From NCBI GenBank assembly GCA_964614915.1, contig CAZTNC010000008.1, positions 62,001 through 126,000 of the forward strand: DNA of 64,000 nucleotides. Direction: 5' to 3'. This DNA comes from WTFY01 sp964614915. GTDB lineage: Bacteria; Pseudomonadota; Gammaproteobacteria; UBA4575. The translations under genes were made by a program, and so were the position numbers. Under the pieces are notes generated by a model that was not told the DNA's origin, made no database searches, and was given only the letters and a program-made list of their open reading frames with translations. Of the stretch, positions 17,301 to 24,532 are shown piece after piece; the stretch's first letter is position 1, and every line of letters starts with the position of its first letter.

Positions 17301-18891
17301 AGTCGGGCTGATCTCTCCCCCGCCACACCACGATATCTATTCGATCGAGGATCTGGCGCAGCTGATACATGACTTGAAAAACTCCAACCCCGAGGCTCGC
17401 ATACACGTGAAGCTGGTGGCTGAAGTGGGCGTGGGCACTGTGGCAGCGGGCGTCTCCAAGGCCCATTCGGACGTGGTCCTGATCTCAGGCTACGATGGCG
17501 GCACCGGTGCTTCTCCCATGAGCTCCCTGAAGCATGCAGGCCTTCCATGGGAGCTGGGCCTTGCGGAAACACAACAGGTCCTGGTGCAGAACGGGCTGCG
17601 CGACCGCATCATCGTGCAGACGGACGGGCAACTGAAAACCGGGCGCGACGTGGTGATTGCGGCGCTGCTGGGTGCCGAGGAGTTCGGCTTCTCCACGGCC
17701 CCGCTGGTGGTCATGGGCTGCATCATGATGCGCGTCTGTCACCTGAACACATGTCCTGTCGGCGTGGCCACCCAAAACCCTGAACTGACCAGGAAATTCA
17801 CTGGCCAGCCGGAATTCGTGGAGAATTTCTTCAAGTTCATCGCCGAGGAGGTTCGCGAATACATGGCGGCGCTTGGATTCAGAACGGTCAACGAGATGAT
17901 CGGTCAGGTCGACCGGCTGAACGTGAAAAAGGCCGTTGACCACTGGAAGGCGCACGGACTGGATTTCTCCAGGATACTGCACAAGCCCGAATCGCGGCCT
18001 GGTTTCGATGTGTACTGCTCCACCAAGCAGGATCACGGGCTGGAAAAATCCCTGGACGTCACCACGCTGGTTCCGCTGTGCAAAGACGCCATCGAGGAAC
18101 GCAAGCCGGTCGATATCATTCTGCCGATTCGCAACATCCATCGAACCGTCGGCACGATTCTCGGCTACCACATCACCAAGCGCCACGGCGCAGAAGGACT
18201 GCCGGAAGACACGGTTCGCGTGCACTTCAACGGTTCTGCGGGAATGAGCTTTGGCGCCTTCGTGCCGAAGGGCGTGACGCTCATCCTGGAAGGTGACACC
18301 AACGATTACCTGGGCAAGGGCCTGTCCGGCGGCAAGCTCATCGTCTACCCTCCGCGCCATTCGACATTTGTTGCAGAGCAAAACATCATCGTCGGAAACG
18401 TCGTGCTGTACGGGGCGACTTCCGGTGAAGCGTACATCCGGGGGATTGCAGGAGAACGCTTTTGCGTGCGCAACAGCGGAGTGAACGCAGTGGTTGAAGG
18501 GGTGGGCGACCATGGCTGTGAATACATGACGGGCGGGCGTGTTGTCATCATTGGCGATACGGGCAGGAACTTTGCCGCCGGCATGTCCGGCGGCATCGCC
18601 TACGTGCTCGCGGAAAAAGAGAAGTTCGGAATTCTGTGCAATCAGGACATGGTGGACCTTGAGGATCTGGAAGACGAGGACAGGGATCTGGTTGCGACCT
18701 TGCTCACGCGTCACCTCGAATACACGGGCAGCACGGTTGCCGGAAACATCCTGGACAACTGGAGCCGGTATCAGCACCGCTTTGTCAAGGTAATGCCCAA
18801 GGACTACAAGCGTGTACTTGCGGCAATCAAAAAAGCCAAGGTCGAGGGCACCTCCGTGGACGAGGCTGTGATGGAGGCCGCCCATGGCTAA
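14332..18891 (+). CDS. gltB: glutamate synthase, large subunit
   Basis: A full-length 1519-residue GOGAT large subunit. It opens with a short propeptide ending before Cys21 (EHDACGVGFVVD), the N-terminal nucleophile of the class II glutamine amidotransferase domain. The central domain is followed by the FMN/iron-sulfur synthase domain, with GGKSNTGEGGEDP, GAKPGEGGQLPG, ISGYDGGTGASP and the 3Fe-4S cluster loop CIMMRVCHLNTCPVG. The C-terminal beta-helix (about 1260 onwards) is present with GMSFGAF and GLSGGKLIVYP. It transfers the glutamine amide to 2-oxoglutarate, giving two glutamates. Its last codons overlap the start of gltD (ATGGCTAA), so the two subunits are translationally coupled. Sequence appears intact, with no frameshift. 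Confidence 0.97.
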   Translation: MNINKISSQGLYEPSTEHDACGVGFVVDIKGRKSHKIIENSLTVLKNLMHRGACGCEENTGDGVGMLTQLPHRFFKRVCSELGITLPESGHYGAGMVFLPTDAAQQQACIDWFHQVVEEEGQHVLGWRDVPTDDALLGETARSGEPDFKQIFIGRNSDVENEAAFERKLYVIRKRIEHMIYGSDLSQRDSFYIPSLSYRTCVYKGMLTGSQFEPMFPDINEPDFESAMSLVHQRFSTNTFPSWELAHPFRYLAHNGEINTVRGNINWMRARESLCRSELFGDDLKKLFPTVIENGSDSATFDNVLEFLHMCGRPLPHAVLMMIPEAWSNHETMDEGRKAFYEYHACLMEPWDGPASIAFTNGEVIGAVLDRNGLRPSRYYVTKDDMVVMASEVGVLEIPPENILIKDRLHPGRIFMVDTKQGRIIDDEEIKKEFVEENPYSDWLKKNLVALENLPSPKQIHGSDKDTLLQRQQAFGYTHEELRILMAPMATNGLEPVGSMGTDAALAVLSDRSRLLYDYFKQLFAQVTNPPLDGIREELVTQVATTIGPEKNLLHPDAESCRRIRISSPVLTNSELARIRDVDLPDFKTRTIPILYPVAEKGDGLDRALKEVCAQIDTAIGQGYTLIILSDRGVNEELAPIPALLATAGAHHHMIRTGTRTQVGLVLESGEPREVHHFAVLIGYGVEAVNPYLALESLGDMIGKGHLPEMQHETAIKHFVKAINKGLIKTMSKMGISTVQSYRGAQIFEAIGLNKDFVDRYFTWTASRIGGIGLEEIAEEIGVRHRTAFPGRPARLPDLEWGGEYQWRRDGEYHLFNPETVFKLQHSTRSGQYKLFKEYTDKVDDQNENLATLRGLFEFRPAEEPVPLEEVEPIENIMKRFSTGAMSYGSISKQAHETLAIAMNRIGGKSNTGEGGEDPDRYIPDENGDSRRSAIKQVASGRFGVTSEYLVNADDLQIKMAQGAKPGEGGQLPGTKVYPWIAKVRHSTPGVGLISPPPHHDIYSIEDLAQLIHDLKNSNPEARIHVKLVAEVGVGTVAAGVSKAHSDVVLISGYDGGTGASPMSSLKHAGLPWELGLAETQQVLVQNGLRDRIIVQTDGQLKTGRDVVIAALLGAEEFGFSTAPLVVMGCIMMRVCHLNTCPVGVATQNPELTRKFTGQPEFVENFFKFIAEEVREYMAALGFRTVNEMIGQVDRLNVKKAVDHWKAHGLDFSRILHKPESRPGFDVYCSTKQDHGLEKSLDVTTLVPLCKDAIEERKPVDIILPIRNIHRTVGTILGYHITKRHGAEGLPEDTVRVHFNGSAGMSFGAFVPKGVTLILEGDTNDYLGKGLSGGKLIVYPPRHSTFVAEQNIIVGNVVLYGATSGEAYIRGIAGERFCVRNSGVNAVVEGVGDHGCEYMTGGRVVIIGDTGRNFAAGMSGGIAYVLAEKEKFGILCNQDMVDLEDLEDEDRDLVATLLTRHLEYTGSTVAGNILDNWSRYQHRFVKVMPKDYKRVLAAIKKAKVEGTSVDEAVMEAAHG

Positions 18892-20329
18892 AGTCACGGG
18901 CTTCATGGAGTATGGCCGCGCCAAGCAGCCCTACCGTCCGGTCGAGGAACGCCTGCTTGACTGGCACCAGGTCATGGCCCCCTGGCACGTCGACCCGCTC
19001 AAAGAGCAGGCCGCACGCTGCATGGATTGCGGCATACCCTTTTGCCATCAGGGCTGCCCGCTGGGCAACCTGATCCCTGACTGGAACGATCTGGTCTACC
19101 GCGACCAGTGGAAAGACGCCATCCAGCGCCTGCACGCGACCAATAATTTCCCGGAATTCACCGGCACACTTTGTCCGGCGCCGTGCGAGGGCTCCTGTGT
19201 TCTGGGGATCAATGATGACCCGGTCACCATCAAGGGTGTGGAACTCACCATCATTGACAAGGCATGGGAAAACGGCTGGGTACGTCCCGAGATTGCAAGC
19301 AAGAAAACGGGCAAGAAAGTGGCCGTCATCGGCTCGGGACCTGCCGGGCTCGCGGCTTCCCAGCAACTCGCGCGTGCCGGGCACGACGTGACCGTGTTCG
19401 AGCGTGCCGACCGTATTGGTGGCCTGCTGCGTTACGGCATCCCCGAATTCAAGATGGAAAAGCGTGTGCTGGACCGTCGCCTGGAGCAAATGCGCGCCGA
19501 GGGCGTCACGTTCAGGACCAATGCCCACGTGGGCGATACCGTGGCAGTGGACGATATCCGCGGCGAGCATGATGCCCTGCTACTGGCCGGGGGGGCGTGT
19601 GCTGCGCGTGGCCTGCCCGTTGAGGGCTGTGACCTGAAGGGTGTTCATCAGGCCATGGAGTACCTGCCCATGCAAAACAGGATATGCGAAGGGGACCCGG
19701 AGCCGGAACACTTCATCAATGCTGCCGGCAAGCATGTCGTGATCATCGGGGGCGGCGACACCGGCGCCGACTGCCTGGGCACGGCCAACCGACAGGGAGC
19801 CAAGTCCGTGCATCAACTGGAAATCATGCCGAAACCTCCTGAAGTTCGGGCTGCAGACAACCCGTGGCCTGAATGGCCCAAGATTTTCCGCACGGCCTCT
19901 GCCCATGAAGAGGGAGTAGAGAGAGTGTATTCCGTCTCAACCAAGCGGTTCGTTGACGACGGGGCCGGCCATGTCAAGGCACTGGAGCTGGTGACGGTCG
20001 AAATGAACAACGACCATGGCAGACTCAGCTTCGAAGAGGTCGCTGACAGTCAACAGACGCTGGCCTGCGATCTGGTGCTATTGGCGATGGGTTTCTTGGG
20101 GCCGGAAAAGCCCGGCATGCTTGAACAGCTGGATGTGGCCCTGGACAGTCGTGGCAATGTGGTTCGCGACAAAAACTGGATGACTGACGTGGAGGGTGTG
20201 TTTACTGCCGGCGACATGCAACGCGGGCAAAGCCTCATCGTGTGGGCAATCGCCGAAGGCCGCAGTGCTGCTCGAGGCATAGACCGGTACCTGATGGGGG
20301 ATTCTGACCTGCCGGCACCGCTGGACTGA
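18884..20329 (+). CDS. gltD: glutamate synthase, small subunit
   Basis: A 481-residue NADPH-dependent small subunit. It has the N-terminal double 4Fe-4S region (CMDCGIPFCHQGCPLGNLIPDWN and CPAPCEGSC), FAD-binding VIGSGPAGLAA near residue 148, the GGLLRYGIPEFKM segment, NADPH-binding VIIGGGDTGADC, and a final GDMQRGQSLIVWAI motif. It passes electrons from NADPH through FAD and iron-sulfur clusters to GltB. It overlaps gltB by eight bases. Although it shares the same superfamily as the DsrL-type protein at 803, it lacks the C-terminal ferredoxin domain. Confidence 0.97.
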   Translation: MAKVTGFMEYGRAKQPYRPVEERLLDWHQVMAPWHVDPLKEQAARCMDCGIPFCHQGCPLGNLIPDWNDLVYRDQWKDAIQRLHATNNFPEFTGTLCPAPCEGSCVLGINDDPVTIKGVELTIIDKAWENGWVRPEIASKKTGKKVAVIGSGPAGLAASQQLARAGHDVTVFERADRIGGLLRYGIPEFKMEKRVLDRRLEQMRAEGVTFRTNAHVGDTVAVDDIRGEHDALLLAGGACAARGLPVEGCDLKGVHQAMEYLPMQNRICEGDPEPEHFINAAGKHVVIIGGGDTGADCLGTANRQGAKSVHQLEIMPKPPEVRAADNPWPEWPKIFRTASAHEEGVERVYSVSTKRFVDDGAGHVKALELVTVEMNNDHGRLSFEEVADSQQTLACDLVLLAMGFLGPEKPGMLEQLDVALDSRGNVVRDKNWMTDVEGVFTAGDMQRGQSLIVWAIAEGRSAARGIDRYLMGDSDLPAPLD

Positions 20330-20355
20330 ATTTTTACACTGTACAAGCTGTGCCC

Positions 20356-20781
20356 TCAGGCACTGCCTGTATTCTTCTCAACCAGCAGTGACTTCGGAAA
20401 CACGATGCATTTGTTGGCATACAGTCTCTTCAGGTCCTGCACCCTGATACTGACCTCCTTTTCCCAGACGAGTTTTCTTTCAAGCTCCCTGGTACGCTCA
20501 AAATCCTCGCTGGAAACGGCTTTTGCAGCAGCCCTGCGGTGAATTTCCGATTCGACAAAATCCAAGGACGCCACAGACCCTCCATAGTTGATCGGCAGCT
20601 CGTTCTCCCTGATAAAGTAATGGAACATTTCCCTGACCAGTTCATCATCAGGAGGCAATGAGCCCGCGGGAGAGGCTGTCCTTGCCAAGGATTTGGCAAA
20701 AACACGATAATAATCGTTGTTTTCCAGCTTGCTGATCAGCGCAGACAGAAGGATATACTCGGGTGTCTTGCCAGAAGTCAT
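20356..20781 (-). CDS. conserved hypothetical protein, 141 aa
   Basis: A soluble, mainly helical protein of 141 residues with a strongly charged middle (ESEIHRRAAAKAVSSEDFERTRELERKLVWEKE), likely coiled-coil. It is convergent with gltD, and a small inverted repeat (GTGCC/GGCAC, loop of four) spans its stop codon at 20350-20363. I recognise no domain and no catalytic residues. Its ATG at 20781 has no obvious ribosome-binding site. It is probably real because the frame is open and the composition is protein-like, but function is unknown. Confidence 0.5.
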   Translation of the reverse strand: MTSGKTPEYILLSALISKLENNDYYRVFAKSLARTASPAGSLPPDDELVREMFHYFIRENELPINYGGSVASLDFVESEIHRRAAAKAVSSEDFERTRELERKLVWEKEVSIRVQDLKRLYANKCIVFPKSLLVEKNTGSA

Positions 20782-20827
20782 TGAAAAGCGATGCGCTGGA
20801 CCTGTTGCGGCTGGAACAATGAATTTT

Positions 20828-21028
20828 CTACTTTTTAAAAAACCATAACACCGCGGATACGACGAGACTGACGACGATCATGGTGGTAATCGGGAAATAC
20901 AGGTGAAGTCCCTCTCTTTTGATAGCGATATCGCCTGGCAGTTTTCCGAAAGGCAGCTTGCTGATCACGGGCCAAAGCAATCCGACGACTACAATAGTGA
21001 CCCCGATAGCGACGAGCATTTTGTTCAT
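20828..21028 (-). CDS. DUF2905 small membrane protein
   Basis: A 66-residue protein with two transmembrane helices (about 4-22 and 43-63) joined by a short loop carrying the family's signature FGKLPGDIAIKREG...FYFP-like sequence (here LHLYFPITTM). DUF2905 proteins are common in bacteria and have no known function. I chose ATG at 21028 because the family starts just before the first helix; upstream ATGs at 21097 and 21064 would add a polar, non-family segment. It ends with FFKK. The gene is divergent from the 267-residue protein at 21141. Confidence 0.8.
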   Translation of the reverse strand: MNKMLVAIGVTIVVVGLLWPVISKLPFGKLPGDIAIKREGLHLYFPITTMIVVSLVVSAVLWFFKK

Positions 21029-21140
21029 CTTTGGTGTGGCACCCTTTGCACGTCCAGATCGCATGATACCCGACAGTTCATTCGAGCCTGACACCAATCA
21101 TGGCGTTTTTCAACAACGTTCAGCATAACAAGAAAGCCAA

Positions 21141-21944
21141 ATGAAACTTAAAAAACTTTCCGAGCCCGCGATCGTCATGTTCATTACCCTTGCCTTGCTG
21201 CTCTTGCTGACCAGCCCTCTGTGGATCGGATGGATGATGGAACATGAATACAGCAAGACCCGAAGCGCTGTGGCCGAGGTCAATCTCCAGTGCAGCGAAG
21301 GTGCCGTGGAAAAGCGCGAAGTCTGGAGCAAGCTTGGGATTGCGGTTTTCTGCGAGAGGGATGGAATCAAGCACGGTGAGTGGCAGGCGTGGGACGGGGG
21401 CTATATGCACATAGCAGGCCAGTATGCCGATGGCAACAAGGACGGTGTCTGGAAATATTTCAATGCCCACGGGGAGCAATGGGGCGTGAGAACGTATGCC
21501 CTGGGCAAAGAAGCTTCCGGCCTGGTCAACCTGCTGGCGGCAGACTCCGCGCTTCTCAAAAAAGGCGAAGGCAAGCTCTACCTGGTCAAAAATGCCAAGC
21601 CGTACCGCAACTATCACGTCAGGCTGGGAGCAAACCACCAGCATCCCGGTGTCGGAGGCATCCCGCAAGGAACCTACCTGCTGGATGCCAGGAATGAAGA
21701 CGACGAGGGCCGCAAGTCCATGCACCTCATATATTCGGAGACACCGGATCAGACGTCTGCCTCAGCTGCAACCCCCTCGCCGGTACACTTCGTAATCCAG
21801 TCGTATCCGGACAGGATGGGCTGGGCCTGGCAGGTCGCCGGGTTATGGGGCGGAACGAAAGGAAGTATCGCGGCAAGTCACAGCGACATGGATGAAATCT
21901 GGGAACTGACGGAAAGTGGTATCCAGATAGAAGTTCTACCGTGA
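21141..21944 (+). CDS. membrane-anchored L,D-transpeptidase-like protein lacking catalytic residues, with MORN-like repeats
   Basis: A 267-residue protein with one N-terminal membrane helix (about 10-32), so most of it is predicted to be periplasmic. Residues about 76-115 hold MORN/YwqK-like repeats (GEWQAWDGGYMHIAGQY, DGNKDGVWKYFNAHGEQ). The C-terminal half follows the YafK-type L,D-transpeptidase (YkuD) pattern: LYLVKNAKPYRNYHVRLG, IPQGTYLLDARN, SMHLIYSE and a final DMDEIWELTESGIQIEVLP. The active-site region that normally reads IHG...GCIA reads VIQ and KGSIA, so the catalytic histidine is Gln220 and the nucleophilic cysteine is Ser242. It probably binds rather than cross-links peptidoglycan. 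The end overlaps the convergent glycerate kinase gene by nine bases. Confidence 0.7.
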   Translation: MKLKKLSEPAIVMFITLALLLLLTSPLWIGWMMEHEYSKTRSAVAEVNLQCSEGAVEKREVWSKLGIAVFCERDGIKHGEWQAWDGGYMHIAGQYADGNKDGVWKYFNAHGEQWGVRTYALGKEASGLVNLLAADSALLKKGEGKLYLVKNAKPYRNYHVRLGANHQHPGVGGIPQGTYLLDARNEDDEGRKSMHLIYSETPDQTSASAATPSPVHFVIQSYPDRMGWAWQVAGLWGGTKGSIAASHSDMDEIWELTESGIQIEVLP

Positions 21945-23135
21945 CTTTCTTGGTCCGGACCGGGCCTTCATCCTGTGTTTTTTCTCTGCCATTTTCTTGC
22001 CAATAAGAATCATGCGAATGACACGCTCTGCGACATTTTCCAGATGCGGTCTTGAGTCCCGCAATGCTTCCTCCAGCGACATGTCCTTGGCCGCCGCACT
22101 GGCAATCCCGTCAATTCCATGCGCAAACACATTATGAGCGTCATTGGATAATGCACCGCCGATGGCCACCACCGGCACCCGATGTTTTTTGGCCGCCCTT
22201 GCGACACCGGAGGGGGTCTTCCCGAACGCAGTCTGGAAATCCACCTTGCCTTCCCCGGTAATGACCAGGTCAGCACCCTTCACGTATTTCTCAAGCTCGG
22301 TTGTCCTTAGCACAATATCGACACCGCTCTTGAGAGTGGCACCTGCAAAAGCGACCAGTCCGGCACCCAGGCCGCCGGCAGCCCCAGCCCCTGGCATGCG
22401 GGCCACATCTTTTTTGAGGTCGCGCTTGATCAGACGGCCAAGATGCTTGAGGTTTGCATCCAGCACCGCAACCATTTTCGGAGTGGCGCCTTTTTGCGGC
22501 CCGAACACATGCGCAGCGCCTTGTTTCCCATGCAGGGGATTTTTTACATCACAGGCCACGAGGATTTTCACCTGGCTGATCCGGGCATCAAGACCAGTGG
22601 CATCAATGCTTCCAATTTTCGCGAGCATGCCTCCAGAGCCCGGTTTCTTGATTTGCCTACCTCGGGTATCAACAAACCGTACACCGAGCGCCTGAGCCAT
22701 ACCTACTCCTCCATCGTTGGTCGCGGATCCCCCAATGCCGACAATGATTTTTTTTGCACCGCGGTCGAGCGCATCCAGCATCAATTGGCCGGTGCCGTAC
22801 GTCGTGGTTTTCAGCGGGTTCTTGGTGCCTCCCTCGACCAGGGGCAACCCGGAAGCTTCCGCCATTTCGATGACTGCCGTTTTCTTAGCGGGCAACCAGC
22901 CGTAGCACGCTGTTACAATTTTTCCTGCGGGGCCCTCGACCCGCTTTCTCACCAGCTTCCCTCCCGCCGCATCGATCAGTGACTGCACGGTCCCTTCGCC
23001 TCCATCCGCCATGGGTACTTTCACGCATGTCGCATTGGGCAAGACTCGCCGGATGCCCTTCTCGATGCTCACGGCGACCTCCAGCGAAGTGAGGTTGCCC
23101 TTAAACGAGTCCGGTGCAATTACAATCTTTTTCAT
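21936..23135 (-). CDS. glycerate kinase (type 2, GarK family)
   Basis: A 399-residue glycerate kinase with the family start MKKIVIAPDSFKGNLTS and the motifs PMADGGEGTV, GIGGSATNDGGVGM, ACDVKNPL, GAGAAGGLGAGL and DLVITGEGKVD. It phosphorylates D-glycerate, here perhaps from phosphoglycolate salvage, which would suit a carbon-fixing organism, or from general glyoxylate metabolism. The last roughly 20 residues are a basic tail (MAEKKHRMKARSGPRKSR) beyond the usual end. It lies 229 bases downstream of the ferredoxin reductase gene on the same strand, a gap in which I see nothing recognisable. Confidence 0.92.
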   Translation of the reverse strand: MKKIVIAPDSFKGNLTSLEVAVSIEKGIRRVLPNATCVKVPMADGGEGTVQSLIDAAGGKLVRKRVEGPAGKIVTACYGWLPAKKTAVIEMAEASGLPLVEGGTKNPLKTTTYGTGQLMLDALDRGAKKIIVGIGGSATNDGGVGMAQALGVRFVDTRGRQIKKPGSGGMLAKIGSIDATGLDARISQVKILVACDVKNPLHGKQGAAHVFGPQKGATPKMVAVLDANLKHLGRLIKRDLKKDVARMPGAGAAGGLGAGLVAFAGATLKSGVDIVLRTTELEKYVKGADLVITGEGKVDFQTAFGKTPSGVARAAKKHRVPVVAIGGALSNDAHNVFAHGIDGIASAAAKDMSLEEALRDSRPHLENVAERVIRMILIGKKMAEKKHRMKARSGPRKSR

Positions 23136-23364
23136 AGTGGTTCCAGAATTACGGATGGGTTATTGATCAGAAACAGGACGTGCGCAGCATCATTTGTTCC
23201 GCAGGCCGTCGCTCGAATGACTGTTGGCCCCCGGCCGGCTACAGGGAAACTGGGGACCATGTTCACGTCCTGGCCGGATTCCCTTCAAAACCTCTACGTC
23301 AACGCGGGAAGTGTCATCCTAACGCTAAATTCCTCCAGCAGAGCACATGCGGCCAGCAAGCCGG

Positions 23365-24483
23365 CTATGTATACATCCTCAACGTTTTGGGCGTTCTGTC
23401 ATAGTCCACGGAAATTGCATCGTGCGGACAGGCATCAACACATGCAAAACAACGCACACACTCACCCTCGTCAATGTACAGGGAGTTGTAGTACAGCCCG
23501 GAAGTACGTGCAGGCTGTACCTGTTCAAAAGAAAAGGCGAAGTCGCCGCCACTTGTTTTGAAATTTGTCGCTTCAACCAAGCAGTTGGCTACCGGTTTCA
23601 CCAGCAGGCATTCATCACACAGGACACACTTGGTGTTGTCAACCACCGGTGCCGGCGAACTTGCATCTTCGAACTTGTCAAAATAGATATTTCCATCCCC
23701 GAGTCCGGCATGCGCAAACACCTCGACTCCATGGTCTATCATCGGAGGTGGGCCACAAAAATAAGCCTTGATCCCGGGAGTCGGTAGCCTGCCTTGGTCC
23801 AGATACTCGTTTTTGACAAAAGCCGTCACCAGCCCGCGGGGGCCGCTCCAGTCGCTGTCTTCAGGCTCCTCCGACAAGACCGGAATGAATTCGAACCTGT
23901 GCGCCGGGTTCCACCGCTCACCCACGGCCTGCATCTCCTCATGACAGTACAAATCCTTTTGTGTGCGTGCGCCATAGAAAAAGTAACAGTCCCTGGCGAC
24001 ACCCAGGTTGGCGGCATGCTTGACGATGGCTGCGATCGCGCTCATGCCGCTGCCGCCGGCAATGCAGACCATGGTGTCATCCGATGCGTCGAGCCCGAAC
24101 ATCCCCAATGGCCCTGCAAGCTCGACATGCTCGCCAATGCGGTCCTCTTTCGCCAGCCAGCCTGACAGCTCCCCGCCGGGCACCAGGCGGATGTAGAAGG
24201 TGTGTTCGCCCGGGTTCTCGTCCTCCGGGGTTTTGGCGAACGAGTAGGAGCGTGATTTTTTTATTCCCGGCACCTTGAGCGTGGCGTACTGCCCGGCGGC
24301 TCCGTCCAGCGGCTGGCTGGCCGGGTCACACCGGACGACCAGTTCAAGCGTGTCATGCGTGAGGGGGGTGATGCTCTTGATGGTGCCCTGGTTGATCCGC
24401 ACCCTTCGGCCCTTGATTTCAGGGTCCGGGACAGGCAGTTCCCGGATGTAGTGGTCAAATGGATCGTGAAAGTTCTTTTGCAT
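23365..24483 (-). CDS. FAD/NAD(P) reductase with C-terminal ferredoxin domain, partner of molybdo-oxidoreductase
   Basis: A 372-residue fusion of a ferredoxin-NADP-reductase-like module (about 25-275) and a C-terminal ferredoxin. FAD binding is shown by RSYSFAKTP, the NAD(P) site by CIAGGSGMSAI, FFYGARTQKDLY and AYFCGPPPMID. The second ferredoxin motif is complete (CVRCFACVDACPHDAI). The first reads CVLCDECLLVKPVANC, so the usual CP cysteine is lysine and a cysteine appears five residues later. It follows the molybdopterin enzyme gene by about 50 bases, so together they probably form an NAD(P)-linked molybdoenzyme. I chose ATG at 24483; GTG at 24492 is an alternative. Substrate unknown. Confidence 0.85.
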   Translation of the reverse strand: MQKNFHDPFDHYIRELPVPDPEIKGRRVRINQGTIKSITPLTHDTLELVVRCDPASQPLDGAAGQYATLKVPGIKKSRSYSFAKTPEDENPGEHTFYIRLVPGGELSGWLAKEDRIGEHVELAGPLGMFGLDASDDTMVCIAGGSGMSAIAAIVKHAANLGVARDCYFFYGARTQKDLYCHEEMQAVGERWNPAHRFEFIPVLSEEPEDSDWSGPRGLVTAFVKNEYLDQGRLPTPGIKAYFCGPPPMIDHGVEVFAHAGLGDGNIYFDKFEDASSPAPVVDNTKCVLCDECLLVKPVANCLVEATNFKTSGGDFAFSFEQVQPARTSGLYYNSLYIDEGECVRCFACVDACPHDAISVDYDRTPKTLRMYT

Positions 24484-24532
24484 CGCGGTCACTGTGTCCG
24501 TGCGCTAGAGGCCGGAAAAATGCTGTCAGGAT

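Noticed and set aside
17485..18924. Open frame of 479 codons antisense to gltB
   Set aside because: gltB is intact over the same bases, and the antisense product has no family likeness.
20350..20363. GTGCC/GGCAC hairpin after gltD
   Set aside because: Five base pairs only, no T-run, and it lies across the stop codon of the convergent gene; not convincing as a terminator.
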